Positions 24,772 through 31,319 of a DNA stretch of 46,792 nt are shown piece by piece. A program made the position numbers and the translations under genes. Positions within the stretch are counted from its first letter, which is position 1, and each line of letters opens with the position of its first letter. The DNA lies in the NCBI RefSeq assembly GCF_001417955.2, contig NZ_LKTM01000327.1:1-46792 (forward strand). Direction: 5' to 3'. The notes under the pieces were generated by a model. The model searched no databases. It saw nothing but the letters and a program-made list of their open reading frames with translations, and was not told the DNA's origin. The stretch is from Mycobacterium gordonae. Lineage in GTDB: Bacteria; Actinomycetota; Actinomycetes; Mycobacteriales; Mycobacteriaceae.

Positions 24772-26480
24772 TACAAGGGTGCTGAAGCGGCCGTTGGCTT
24801 TCGGCGCATCTCTGCCGAGCGCAGGGCGGCCCGGAACAGTGGGCCGACGACACCGGCGAGCTGGTCGGGGTGCGCGATCACCGCATGTGCGGTGCTGCCG
24901 AACACCCGGCGCAGGGATGGCACATCCGTTCCGGCTCCGATCGTCAGGCACACACAGCCGGTGCCCCGGCGGCGGGCCTCGGTCAGAGCGCGGCGGGCAT
25001 CCGCCGCACCGTAGGGCCGTTCGTATCCGTGGTCGTAGGCCAGACCGTCCGACAGCACCACCAACAACCGCCGCGCGGTACCACCCCGGGACTCCAAGAC
25101 CGTCGAACCGTGACGGATAGCGGCGCCCAGCCGCGAGAACGCACCCGGTTCCAGACTGTTCAGCCGCCTGATGACCTGAGCGTCGAGGTGATCGTCGAAA
25201 CGCTTGACGGGGATCATGCTGACCGCTCCCCTGCCTTGCGAGTAGTAGGCGTAGAGGGCCACCCGGTCGCCCAGATCATGCAGCGCCACAGTGAGATTGG
25301 CGACGGCGGCGCGCTGTTGCTCGTGCACCGTGCGTCCCGCCGTGCCCGGCTCGGCCGCCGACCCCGACACATCGAGCAGCAGCAGCACCGACAGGTCCCG
25401 CCGCCGGCGCAGGCTGTCGAGATACACCGACTCATCGGCTACCGCCCCGGCCAGGACGTCGACGCGCGCTTGGACGGCGGCGTCGATGTCGATGTCGTCG
25501 CCCTGAGACTGGCGGTGACGGCGGTGCAGCCCCATGCCCAGCCGCGACAACGGGCGTCGCACGCCGATTGCCGCGTCGATCTCCTGGGTTGCCGTCGGGT
25601 CGATCGTGGGCTCGACCTCCCGCACGGTGCACCATGCGGAGCGGTAGCGCTTGCGGGTGACGTCCCATTCCGGGTACCGAACGCCGTCCGATTGAGCGGC
25701 CCGGTCGTCGGTCTGCTCGCTCGAGGTTGCGGCCAGCGATGTTACGGCGCGCAATCCCCTTCTGCCGGAGTCTGTTCGGTGCGTCGGGCTGTCCGACCCG
25801 GGCGGGCCGCCGCCGCTGCCGGTGTTGCGGGCCGACGAGAGCATCTTCTTCAGCCACTTGCCGATGAAGCCGCCTCCGCCCACCGGGCTGGTGAACAGGT
25901 CCGGATCGTCGGAGTCGTCCGTCTCAGCGTCATCGAACTCTTCCACGTGCCGCGCGCTGTCACGTCGCGGAACGTGTTGTGGCGCCGACGGATCCTGGTG
26001 TGCGGCCACCCGGGCGTGGATGGCCAGTACCTTCGATGGGCGGATCACGCCGAATGCCGCCTGCTCGTCGATCGCCTCCCGTCGGCCGGCGATGCTCAGC
26101 GACCGTTGCGGCGAGTCGCTGCGGCCCGCGATCTCGCGGCTTCCCAGCGCCATCAAGGGGCGCGGGAGCAGATCGGCATTGGCGACCAAGGCGCGGTGAG
26201 CCTCGATCGCCAGATAGCGCCGGGCCAGTCGACCATGCCGGACCAGGGACCGCATCACGTCCGGATCCAGGCTGCCCGCGGCGATCAGCGAGGCCTGCAC
26301 CGCGACCGCCGCCAACCGGGCCCGGGCTGCGGCGGAGCCGTCCACATAAATCGTCTGACCGTCCGTCCAGGCAGGTTGGCCGGGCGGCAGCTGAGCCACC
26401 GCAACGGTTTTGCCCGCGAGCGCGGAAGCCACCAGGTCCAGCGACTGCGGCCGGTCGGCCCGAACGTCGTCCACACCCAC
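24771..26480 (-). CDS. VWA-domain protein of NorD/CbbO type
   Basis: A 569-residue cytoplasmic protein. The C-terminal third is a von Willebrand A domain with an intact MIDAS: Asp370-x-Ser372-x-Ser374, a later Thr/His region, and Asp in VLSDGLAYD. The motif YPEWD (269-273) is a hallmark of NorD/CbbO proteins. A middle acidic and glycine-rich stretch (about 180-245) looks disordered. It should bind the AAA+ ring through the VWA domain and deliver the target enzyme. It is divergent from the acyl-CoA dehydrogenase pair across 109 bp holding one clear motif copy, and is followed by its AAA+ partner. Confidence 0.87.
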   Translation of the reverse strand: MGVDDVRADRPQSLDLVASALAGKTVAVAQLPPGQPAWTDGQTIYVDGSAAARARLAAVAVQASLIAAGSLDPDVMRSLVRHGRLARRYLAIEAHRALVANADLLPRPLMALGSREIAGRSDSPQRSLSIAGRREAIDEQAAFGVIRPSKVLAIHARVAAHQDPSAPQHVPRRDSARHVEEFDDAETDDSDDPDLFTSPVGGGGFIGKWLKKMLSSARNTGSGGGPPGSDSPTHRTDSGRRGLRAVTSLAATSSEQTDDRAAQSDGVRYPEWDVTRKRYRSAWCTVREVEPTIDPTATQEIDAAIGVRRPLSRLGMGLHRRHRQSQGDDIDIDAAVQARVDVLAGAVADESVYLDSLRRRRDLSVLLLLDVSGSAAEPGTAGRTVHEQQRAAVANLTVALHDLGDRVALYAYYSQGRGAVSMIPVKRFDDHLDAQVIRRLNSLEPGAFSRLGAAIRHGSTVLESRGGTARRLLVVLSDGLAYDHGYERPYGAADARRALTEARRRGTGCVCLTIGAGTDVPSLRRVFGSTAHAVIAHPDQLAGVVGPLFRAALRSAEMRRKPTAASAPL

Positions 26481-26509
26481 CTCCGAACGACCCCGCCGAC
26501 CCCGGATTG

Positions 26510-26526
26510 ACCAAATATCTGTTCCA
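26510..26526 (+). promoter_or_regulatory. Cluster motif copy C (ACCAAATATCTGTTCCA) between divergent VWA and acyl-CoA dehydrogenase genes
   Basis: It sits mid-way in the 109-bp divergent region, where one bound regulator could control both transcription units. The left half matches ACCAAAT exactly. Confidence 0.5.
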
Positions 26527-26589
26527 ACGTAAAGTCCGGTTCAGGCGCAGTCAATCAAGCTCAGACCAATACGGGGTTCGAACGCAGAC

Positions 26590-27744
26590 GTGGACTTCTC
26601 ATACCCGGCCGAGGTGGAGCGGTTCCGTGCTGAACTGCGGGCCTGGCTGTCGGCGAATCTGACCGAGGAACTGATAGCCGCCCGGCGCCCCTCCGGCCGC
26701 GACGACAGCGCCTTCGACAAACTGCGCGCGTGGAACGCGACCATGGCCGACGCGGGCTGGGCGGCCGTGTCGTGGCCGGTCGAGTACGGCGGCCGTGGCG
26801 CCGGGGTGCTCGAACAGCTCGTCTACACCGAGGAAACCACACGCGCCCGGGCGCCGCTGCCGCTCAACGTGATCGGGATGAACAACATCGCGCCGGCGAT
26901 CATGCAGTACGGCACCGAAACGCAGAAGAAGACCCTGCTGCCCCGAATGATGCGCGCCGACGACATCTGGTGCCAGGGCATGTCCGAACCCGAGGCCGGA
27001 TCCGACCTGGCCGCGCTGCGCACCAGAGCGGTGCGCGACGGCGACGACTTCGTCGTCTCCGGGCAGAAGATCTGGACCTCGCTGGGCCACAAGGCGAAAT
27101 GGTGTCAGCTGTATGTCCGCACCGACCCGGACGCACCCAAACACAAGGGCATCTCCTGCCTCATCGTGGACATGGCGCTGCCCGGCATCGAGGCGCGCCC
27201 GCTCGTGACGCTCAACGGCGACAGCGATTTCGCCGAGGTCTTCTTCCATGACGTGCGGGTACCGGCAGACGCGCTGCTCGGCCCGCTCAACGACGGCTGG
27301 CAGGTCGCCACGACGACGCTCAGCCACGAACGCGCCGGGGCGGCACGGCTGTACGCGGAGCTGGAACTGCGACTGGACGAACTGGTGGCCGACCTGGCGC
27401 TGGCCGGGGACGCCCTGAGCGATCCGGTGGTGCTGCGGCGTCTGGGCGAGATCGCGGTCCGCATCAAGTATCTCGAAGTGCTGTGCCAGCGGTCGATTTC
27501 GGCCGCGCTGCACGGTGGCCCGGAGATCACGGCGTTCGGGTCGGCCAGCCTGGCCAAGACGGTGTGGGGCGAGATCGGCCAGGAACTCGCCGCATTGGCG
27601 TTCGACGTGCTCGGTACTGGTGGCGCGCACGGCCGCTGGAGTGATTACCGGTTGACCTCGCGGTCGCTGACCATCGCGGGCGGCACCACCCAGATCACCA
27701 AGAACATCACCGCGCAGCGGGTACTGGGGTTGCCGCGCAAATGA
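26590..27744 (+). CDS. Acyl-CoA dehydrogenase, predicted catalytic subunit of a heteromeric enzyme
   Basis: A 384-residue flavoenzyme of the FadE family starting at GTG 26590 (VDFSYP). SEPEAGSD (132-139), GQKIWTS and FFHDVRVP are typical. The usual Glu near the C-terminus (YEGT) is replaced by IAGGTTQ, but Glu247 in LSHERAG matches the alternative base position of isovaleryl/long-chain enzymes and of mycobacterial sterol ChsE4-type subunits. The YAxxRxQFG segment that contacts FAD is missing. The next gene has it and overlaps by 4 bp. So the two probably form an alpha2-beta2 enzyme with shared active sites, a form used for bulky, steroid-like CoA thioesters. Confidence 0.9.
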   Translation: MDFSYPAEVERFRAELRAWLSANLTEELIAARRPSGRDDSAFDKLRAWNATMADAGWAAVSWPVEYGGRGAGVLEQLVYTEETTRARAPLPLNVIGMNNIAPAIMQYGTETQKKTLLPRMMRADDIWCQGMSEPEAGSDLAALRTRAVRDGDDFVVSGQKIWTSLGHKAKWCQLYVRTDPDAPKHKGISCLIVDMALPGIEARPLVTLNGDSDFAEVFFHDVRVPADALLGPLNDGWQVATTTLSHERAGAARLYAELELRLDELVADLALAGDALSDPVVLRRLGEIAVRIKYLEVLCQRSISAALHGGPEITAFGSASLAKTVWGEIGQELAALAFDVLGTGGAHGRWSDYRLTSRSLTIAGGTTQITKNITAQRVLGLPRK

Positions 27745-28826
27745 ACCTCGAACTGGATGGAGAACAGGTCGCGCTGCGGGACACGGTGCGGCAGTTTCTC
27801 GCTGAGCGGGCGTCTGTTTCGGGCCACGTGCGTCCGATGCTCGACGATCCGACGGGAACCACGCCGGCGGTGTGGCGGGGCCTGGCCGAGCTGGGCGCGA
27901 CCGGTGTGCTGGTGCCGGCGGAGTTCGGCGGCACGGGCATGACGATGGTCGAAGCGGGCATCGTCGCCGAGGAGCTCGGTGCCGCCCTGCATCCGGGGCC
28001 GTGGTTGTCGACTGCCGTGGCGGCCGCGCGGGTGCTGGCCGCGGTCGGCGGCCGGGCGGCCGGCGACCTGCTGACCGGAATCGCCGACGGCACCAGAGTC
28101 GTGTCGGTGCTGGGCTTGGGCGAGCAGACAGAAAAGCTCCTCGTTTCGGGAGAAAACGGGGGCTTTTGCGTCTGCTCGGCACCGCTGGCCGCGCCCGACG
28201 CGGCGGCGGCCGATGTGCTGTTGGTCCTCGACGGCTCGGCGCTCTTCGCCGTGGAGTCCGCCGCGGCCGGTGTCTCGGTGACAGCCGAGCGCGGTATCGA
28301 CCAGACCCGCAAGCAGTTTCGGGTCGAGCTCGACGATGCGAGCGCGCGGCGACTGGGCACGCTGTCGGCCGACGACGTCCAAGCCGTCACCGACGACGTG
28401 CTGATCGCCGCGGCCGCCGACGCGCTGGGCGCTGCCCGCGCGGTCATGCAGATGGCCATCGAATACGCCAAGACGCGAATCCAATTCGGGGCGCCCATCG
28501 GATCCTTCCAGGCGATCCAGCACCTGTGCGTCGACATGTTCGAGACGGTCGAGTTGGCGCGCAGCGGCGTGATCCACGCGCTGTGGGCGGCCGAGAACTC
28601 GCCTGCCGAACGGCATCTCGCCGCCATTCGAGCCAAGGCCTTCGCCGGGCGACTGGCCGCCGTCGGCGATACCGCCATTCAGGTGTTCGGAGGTATCGGC
28701 TATACCTGGGAGCACGACGCCCACCTCTATCTCAAGCGCTTACTGAGTTGGAGCGCGTTCGGCGGAGGGTCGGACCGCTATCTCATCGAAGTCGGTACTC
28801 GCCTCGCCGCTAAAGGGCCGGGGTGA
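27741..28826 (+). CDS. Acyl-CoA dehydrogenase, predicted non-catalytic FAD-supporting partner subunit
   Basis: A 361-residue FadE-family protein. It keeps the FAD-binding segment YAKTRIQFGAPIGSFQAIQH but has no catalytic Glu at either known position: helix G reads LIAAAADALG and the C-terminal site reads FGGGSDR. It complements the preceding subunit. ATG 27741 overlaps the upstream stop (ATGA). Residues about 128-146 (EQTEKLLVSGENGG and FCVCSA) are encoded by a decayed copy of the 56-nt palindrome, inserted or exchanged in frame, a cysteine-containing segment not expected in the family. The protein may still fold, as the segment lies in the middle beta-domain. Confidence 0.88.
   Translation: MNLELDGEQVALRDTVRQFLAERASVSGHVRPMLDDPTGTTPAVWRGLAELGATGVLVPAEFGGTGMTMVEAGIVAEELGAALHPGPWLSTAVAAARVLAAVGGRAAGDLLTGIADGTRVVSVLGLGEQTEKLLVSGENGGFCVCSAPLAAPDAAAADVLLVLDGSALFAVESAAAGVSVTAERGIDQTRKQFRVELDDASARRLGTLSADDVQAVTDDVLIAAAADALGAARAVMQMAIEYAKTRIQFGAPIGSFQAIQHLCVDMFETVELARSGVIHALWAAENSPAERHLAAIRAKAFAGRLAAVGDTAIQVFGGIGYTWEHDAHLYLKRLLSWSAFGGGSDRYLIEVGTRLAAKGPG
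28122..28177. repeat. Copy of the 56-nt GAGCAGAC palindrome inside the acyl-CoA dehydrogenase gene
   Basis: Two 26-nt arms (GAGCAGACAGAAAAGC... and its partner ending TTTTGCGTCTGCTC) surround a GGGA loop; about 20 of 26 positions pair. The size (56 nt) and ends are those of the intergenic elements at 11830 and 33609. The reading frame stays open through it. Confidence 0.65.
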
Positions 28827-28914
28827 CCGCGCCCGGCCGTCGCCTACGATGGGTTCGGCCTTCCGCCGATGGCCTCTCAGCAGCACGTTTGCTCCGGCAA
28901 GTCTGATAGCCTCT

Positions 28915-28932
28915 ACCAAAGATTTGGTTCAG
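28915..28932 (+). promoter_or_regulatory. Cluster motif copy E, near-perfect palindrome ACCAAAGATTTGGT, upstream of tandem TetR gene
   Basis: Arms ACCAAA and TTTGGT are perfect complements around GA. This is the best palindrome of the five copies and is followed by TCAG as in copies A and D. Its position before the regulator gene suggests autoregulation. Confidence 0.55.
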
Positions 28933-28944
28933 CAGGAGGACGAG

Positions 28945-28992
28945 TTGCGCACGTTGCCGGCACCGCGGTCCTCCGCTCCCCGCCGGCCATGA
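28945..28992 (+). CDS. Possible 15-codon leader peptide upstream of the TetR gene
   Basis: The only strong ribosome site in this region (AGGAGGA, 28934-28940) is followed by TTG 28945, which opens a 15-codon frame rich in Arg and Pro. That frame ends in a TGA overlapping the regulator's ATG (ATGA at 28989-28992). It could couple translation of the regulator. It is too short to support by composition and may be fortuitous. Confidence 0.3.
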   Translation: MRTLPAPRSSAPRRP

Positions 28993-30251
28993 CCGACAGC
29001 GCACTCGAAGCCGGAACGCGCCGGGCCGAGATCCTCGAGACAGCCGCGTCGCTGATCGCCTCGTCGGGCCTGCGGACCTCGCTGCAGGAGATCGCTGACG
29101 CGGCGGGCATCCTCCCCGGCAGTCTGTACCACCATTTCGAATCCAAAGAAGCGATCCTGGTGGAACTCATCCGCCGCTACCAGGCCGACCTGGCGCGCAT
29201 CGGACAGGACGCCCAGGCGAAGCTGGACGAGCCGGACTCGCGTCCACCTGCCGAGAAGATCATCGAGTTGGGATCGGCGATCGCCAACTGCGCGGTGCGG
29301 CATCGGGCGGCCCTACAGATGTCGTTCTACGAAGGCCCGAGCGCCGATCCGGAACTGATGAAGCTGACACAGCAGCGGCCCACCGCGATTCAGGAGGCGA
29401 TGCTGCAAACGCTGCGCGCGGCCAGGTGGAGCGGCTACATCAAGTCCGACATCGATCTCCCGACGCTGGCCGACCGGATCTGCCAGACCATGCTGCAGGT
29501 CGGGCTCGATGTTATTCGGCACAATTCCTCCGCCGACCAGGTGGCCGCCCTGATGTGCCGAATCACGTTGCAGGGATTGGCCTCTCAGCCACCCAGTGAC
29601 GGGACGCTGGACCGGTCGAAGGCGTTCGCCGCGGCCGGCGACGTCATTGCGTCCTGGGCCGACGACAGCGAAGCCGATCCCAGCGACAAGGCGGCCCATC
29701 TGCGGGCGGTGGCGCGGGCAGAGTTCGGCCGCAAAGGATATGAAGTCACCACGATCAGGGATATCGCGTCGGCAGCAGGCCTGGGAACGGGCACCGTGTA
29801 TCGCGTCATCGGATCCAAAGACGAACTCTTGGCGTCGATCATGCGCTCGTTCGGCCAAAAGGTCGAAGCCGGCTGGATGGACGTGCTCCGCTCCGAGGCG
29901 ACCCCGATCGAGAAGCTGGACGCGCTGAGTTGGGTCAACGTCAATGCGCTGGACCAGTTTTCGGATGAATTCCGGATCCAGCTCGCCTGGATGCGCCAGT
30001 CGCCGCCGAACACCGCCAACCCGGGCTGGTTGTACACCACTCGGCTGCGGCAGATGAAATCGCTTCTCTCCGAAGGCATCCGGTCCTCAGAAATCCGCAT
30101 CGAAGCGCCCAGCATCACCATGCTGGCGCGCAGCATCATCGGGATGCAGTGGATACCGGAGAACATCCTGCGCGCGGTGGGCACCCGGTCGTCGCTCATC
30201 CTGGCTCGTGACACCGTCCTGCGCGGTGTTGCGATTCGCGCCGGACAGTAG
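28989..30251 (+). CDS. Tandem TetR/AcrR regulator (two fused TetR proteins)
   Basis: A 420-residue protein with two complete TetR units. The first helix-turn-helix spans about 10-58 (SLQEIADAAGILPGSLYHHF) with its ligand domain to about 205. The second spans about 235-283 (TIRDIASAAGLGTGTVYRVI) with a second ligand domain to the end. A single chain with two DNA-binding heads could act as an internal pseudo-dimer with asymmetric ligand pockets. ATG 28989 was chosen because it precedes the first helix by about ten residues; an in-frame ATG at 28869 lies before the operator. A palindrome at 28915 fits autoregulation, and similar motifs precede the other operons back to 19.2 kb. Confidence 0.88.
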   Translation: MTDSALEAGTRRAEILETAASLIASSGLRTSLQEIADAAGILPGSLYHHFESKEAILVELIRRYQADLARIGQDAQAKLDEPDSRPPAEKIIELGSAIANCAVRHRAALQMSFYEGPSADPELMKLTQQRPTAIQEAMLQTLRAARWSGYIKSDIDLPTLADRICQTMLQVGLDVIRHNSSADQVAALMCRITLQGLASQPPSDGTLDRSKAFAAAGDVIASWADDSEADPSDKAAHLRAVARAEFGRKGYEVTTIRDIASAAGLGTGTVYRVIGSKDELLASIMRSFGQKVEAGWMDVLRSEATPIEKLDALSWVNVNALDQFSDEFRIQLAWMRQSPPNTANPGWLYTTRLRQMKSLLSEGIRSSEIRIEAPSITMLARSIIGMQWIPENILRAVGTRSSLILARDTVLRGVAIRAGQ

Positions 30252-30269
30252 CCGGAGTAGCGTCGAAAC

Positions 30270-30917
30270 ATGGCGCACATCATTGTCATCGGCGGCCACG
30301 GCAAGGTCGCCCTGCATCTGGCCCGGATCTTGACCGGGCGTGGTGACCAGGTGAGCTCGGTGTTCCGCAACCCCGACCACACCGACGAGGTAGCGGCCAC
30401 CGGCGCCAGCCCGGTCACCGCCGACATCGAGCACCTCGACACCGAAGCCCTGGCCGACCTGCTGGCCGGGCACGACGCGGTCGTCTTCACCGCCGGAGCC
30501 GGCGGCGGCGACCCGGCACGCACCTACGCCGTGGACCGCGACGCGGCGATCCGCACGATCGACGCCGCGGGCCGGGCCGGCGTCAAGCGGTTCGTGATGG
30601 TGTCGTATTTCGGCGCGGGCCCCGGACATGGCGTGTCGCCGGAGAATTCATTCTTTCCCTACGCCGAGGCCAAGGCCGCGGCAGACGCCCACCTGCGTGC
30701 CAGCGAGCTCGACTGGACCGTGCTCGGCCCGGGTCGGCTCACCCTCGACCGGGGCACCGGACACATCGCGGTCGGCAAAGCCAAGGGTGAGGTGTCGCGG
30801 GAAGACGTGGCGGCAGTCGTCGCGGCGGCTCTCGCCGACGACGCGACCATCCGCCGCACCATCGACTTCAACAACGGCGACGTGCCGATCGCGGACGCTC
30901 TGGCGCCCGTGCGGTAA
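30270..30917 (+). CDS. NAD(P)H-binding protein (atypical SDR, NmrA/YwnB-like)
   Basis: A 215-residue single Rossmann-fold protein: IVIGGHGKVALHLARIL at the N-terminus, DAVVFTAGAGGG, KRFVMVSYFGA and a PYAEAKAAAD segment at the catalytic position. Proteins of this group reduce small carbonyls or quinones or act as redox sensors. It lies 18 bp after the TetR gene on the same strand, so it may be co-transcribed. No substrate can be inferred. Confidence 0.82.
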   Translation: MAHIIVIGGHGKVALHLARILTGRGDQVSSVFRNPDHTDEVAATGASPVTADIEHLDTEALADLLAGHDAVVFTAGAGGGDPARTYAVDRDAAIRTIDAAGRAGVKRFVMVSYFGAGPGHGVSPENSFFPYAEAKAAADAHLRASELDWTVLGPGRLTLDRGTGHIAVGKAKGEVSREDVAAVVAAALADDATIRRTIDFNNGDVPIADALAPVR

Positions 30918-30974
30918 CCGCACTCGGCCCGCGGAGTAACCTGATCCTCGCAACTGGTCTGCCGACGCCCTCGC

Positions 30975-31165
30975 GGCGCCGGCACCGAGCGAGGTCCTAA
31001 CGCCTCGCGAGAGGGAACCCGGTGAGAATCCGGGACTGTCCCGCAGCGGTATGCAGGAACGACCGCCGTCACACGCACTGGTCCGCATCGGACTGGGAAG
31101 CGACGGCCAGTAGGTGCACCTTTTCGGTGCGCGCCTGTGAGTCCGAAGACCTGCCAGGTGTGCCG
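30975..31165 (+). ncRNA. Cobalamin (B12) riboswitch upstream of metE
   Basis: The conserved core is present in order: GAGGGAACCCGGTGAGAATC (31011-31030), then the B12-box region GACTGTCCCGCAGCGGTA, a variable arm of about 85 nt and the closing GAGTCCGAAGACCTGCC (31139-31155). It lies in the 402-bp gap before the B12-independent methionine synthase. Cobalamin binding should therefore shut off metE when the B12-dependent MetH can work. About 155 nt separate the aptamer from the GTG start. No clear terminator is visible, so translational control is as likely as termination. Confidence 0.92.
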
Positions 31166-31319
31166 GGCGCGCCGCGCCCGGCGGCACATCGCCTCGTGGA
31201 ATGGGCGTTTGGCCAGCCAGCCGTGGTGGTACGCGGGCTCTGAGAGCACCAGCGCATCGCCCCGACTGTCGGCTGCGCGTCCGCGGGCGGTGACCATACC
31301 GTCGAATGAAGGACCGCTC

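Noticed and set aside
31137..31319. Longer metE start inside the riboswitch region
   Set aside because: The 61 extra codons translate riboswitch and leader sequence; GTG 31320 has a ribosome site and gives the normal MetE length.
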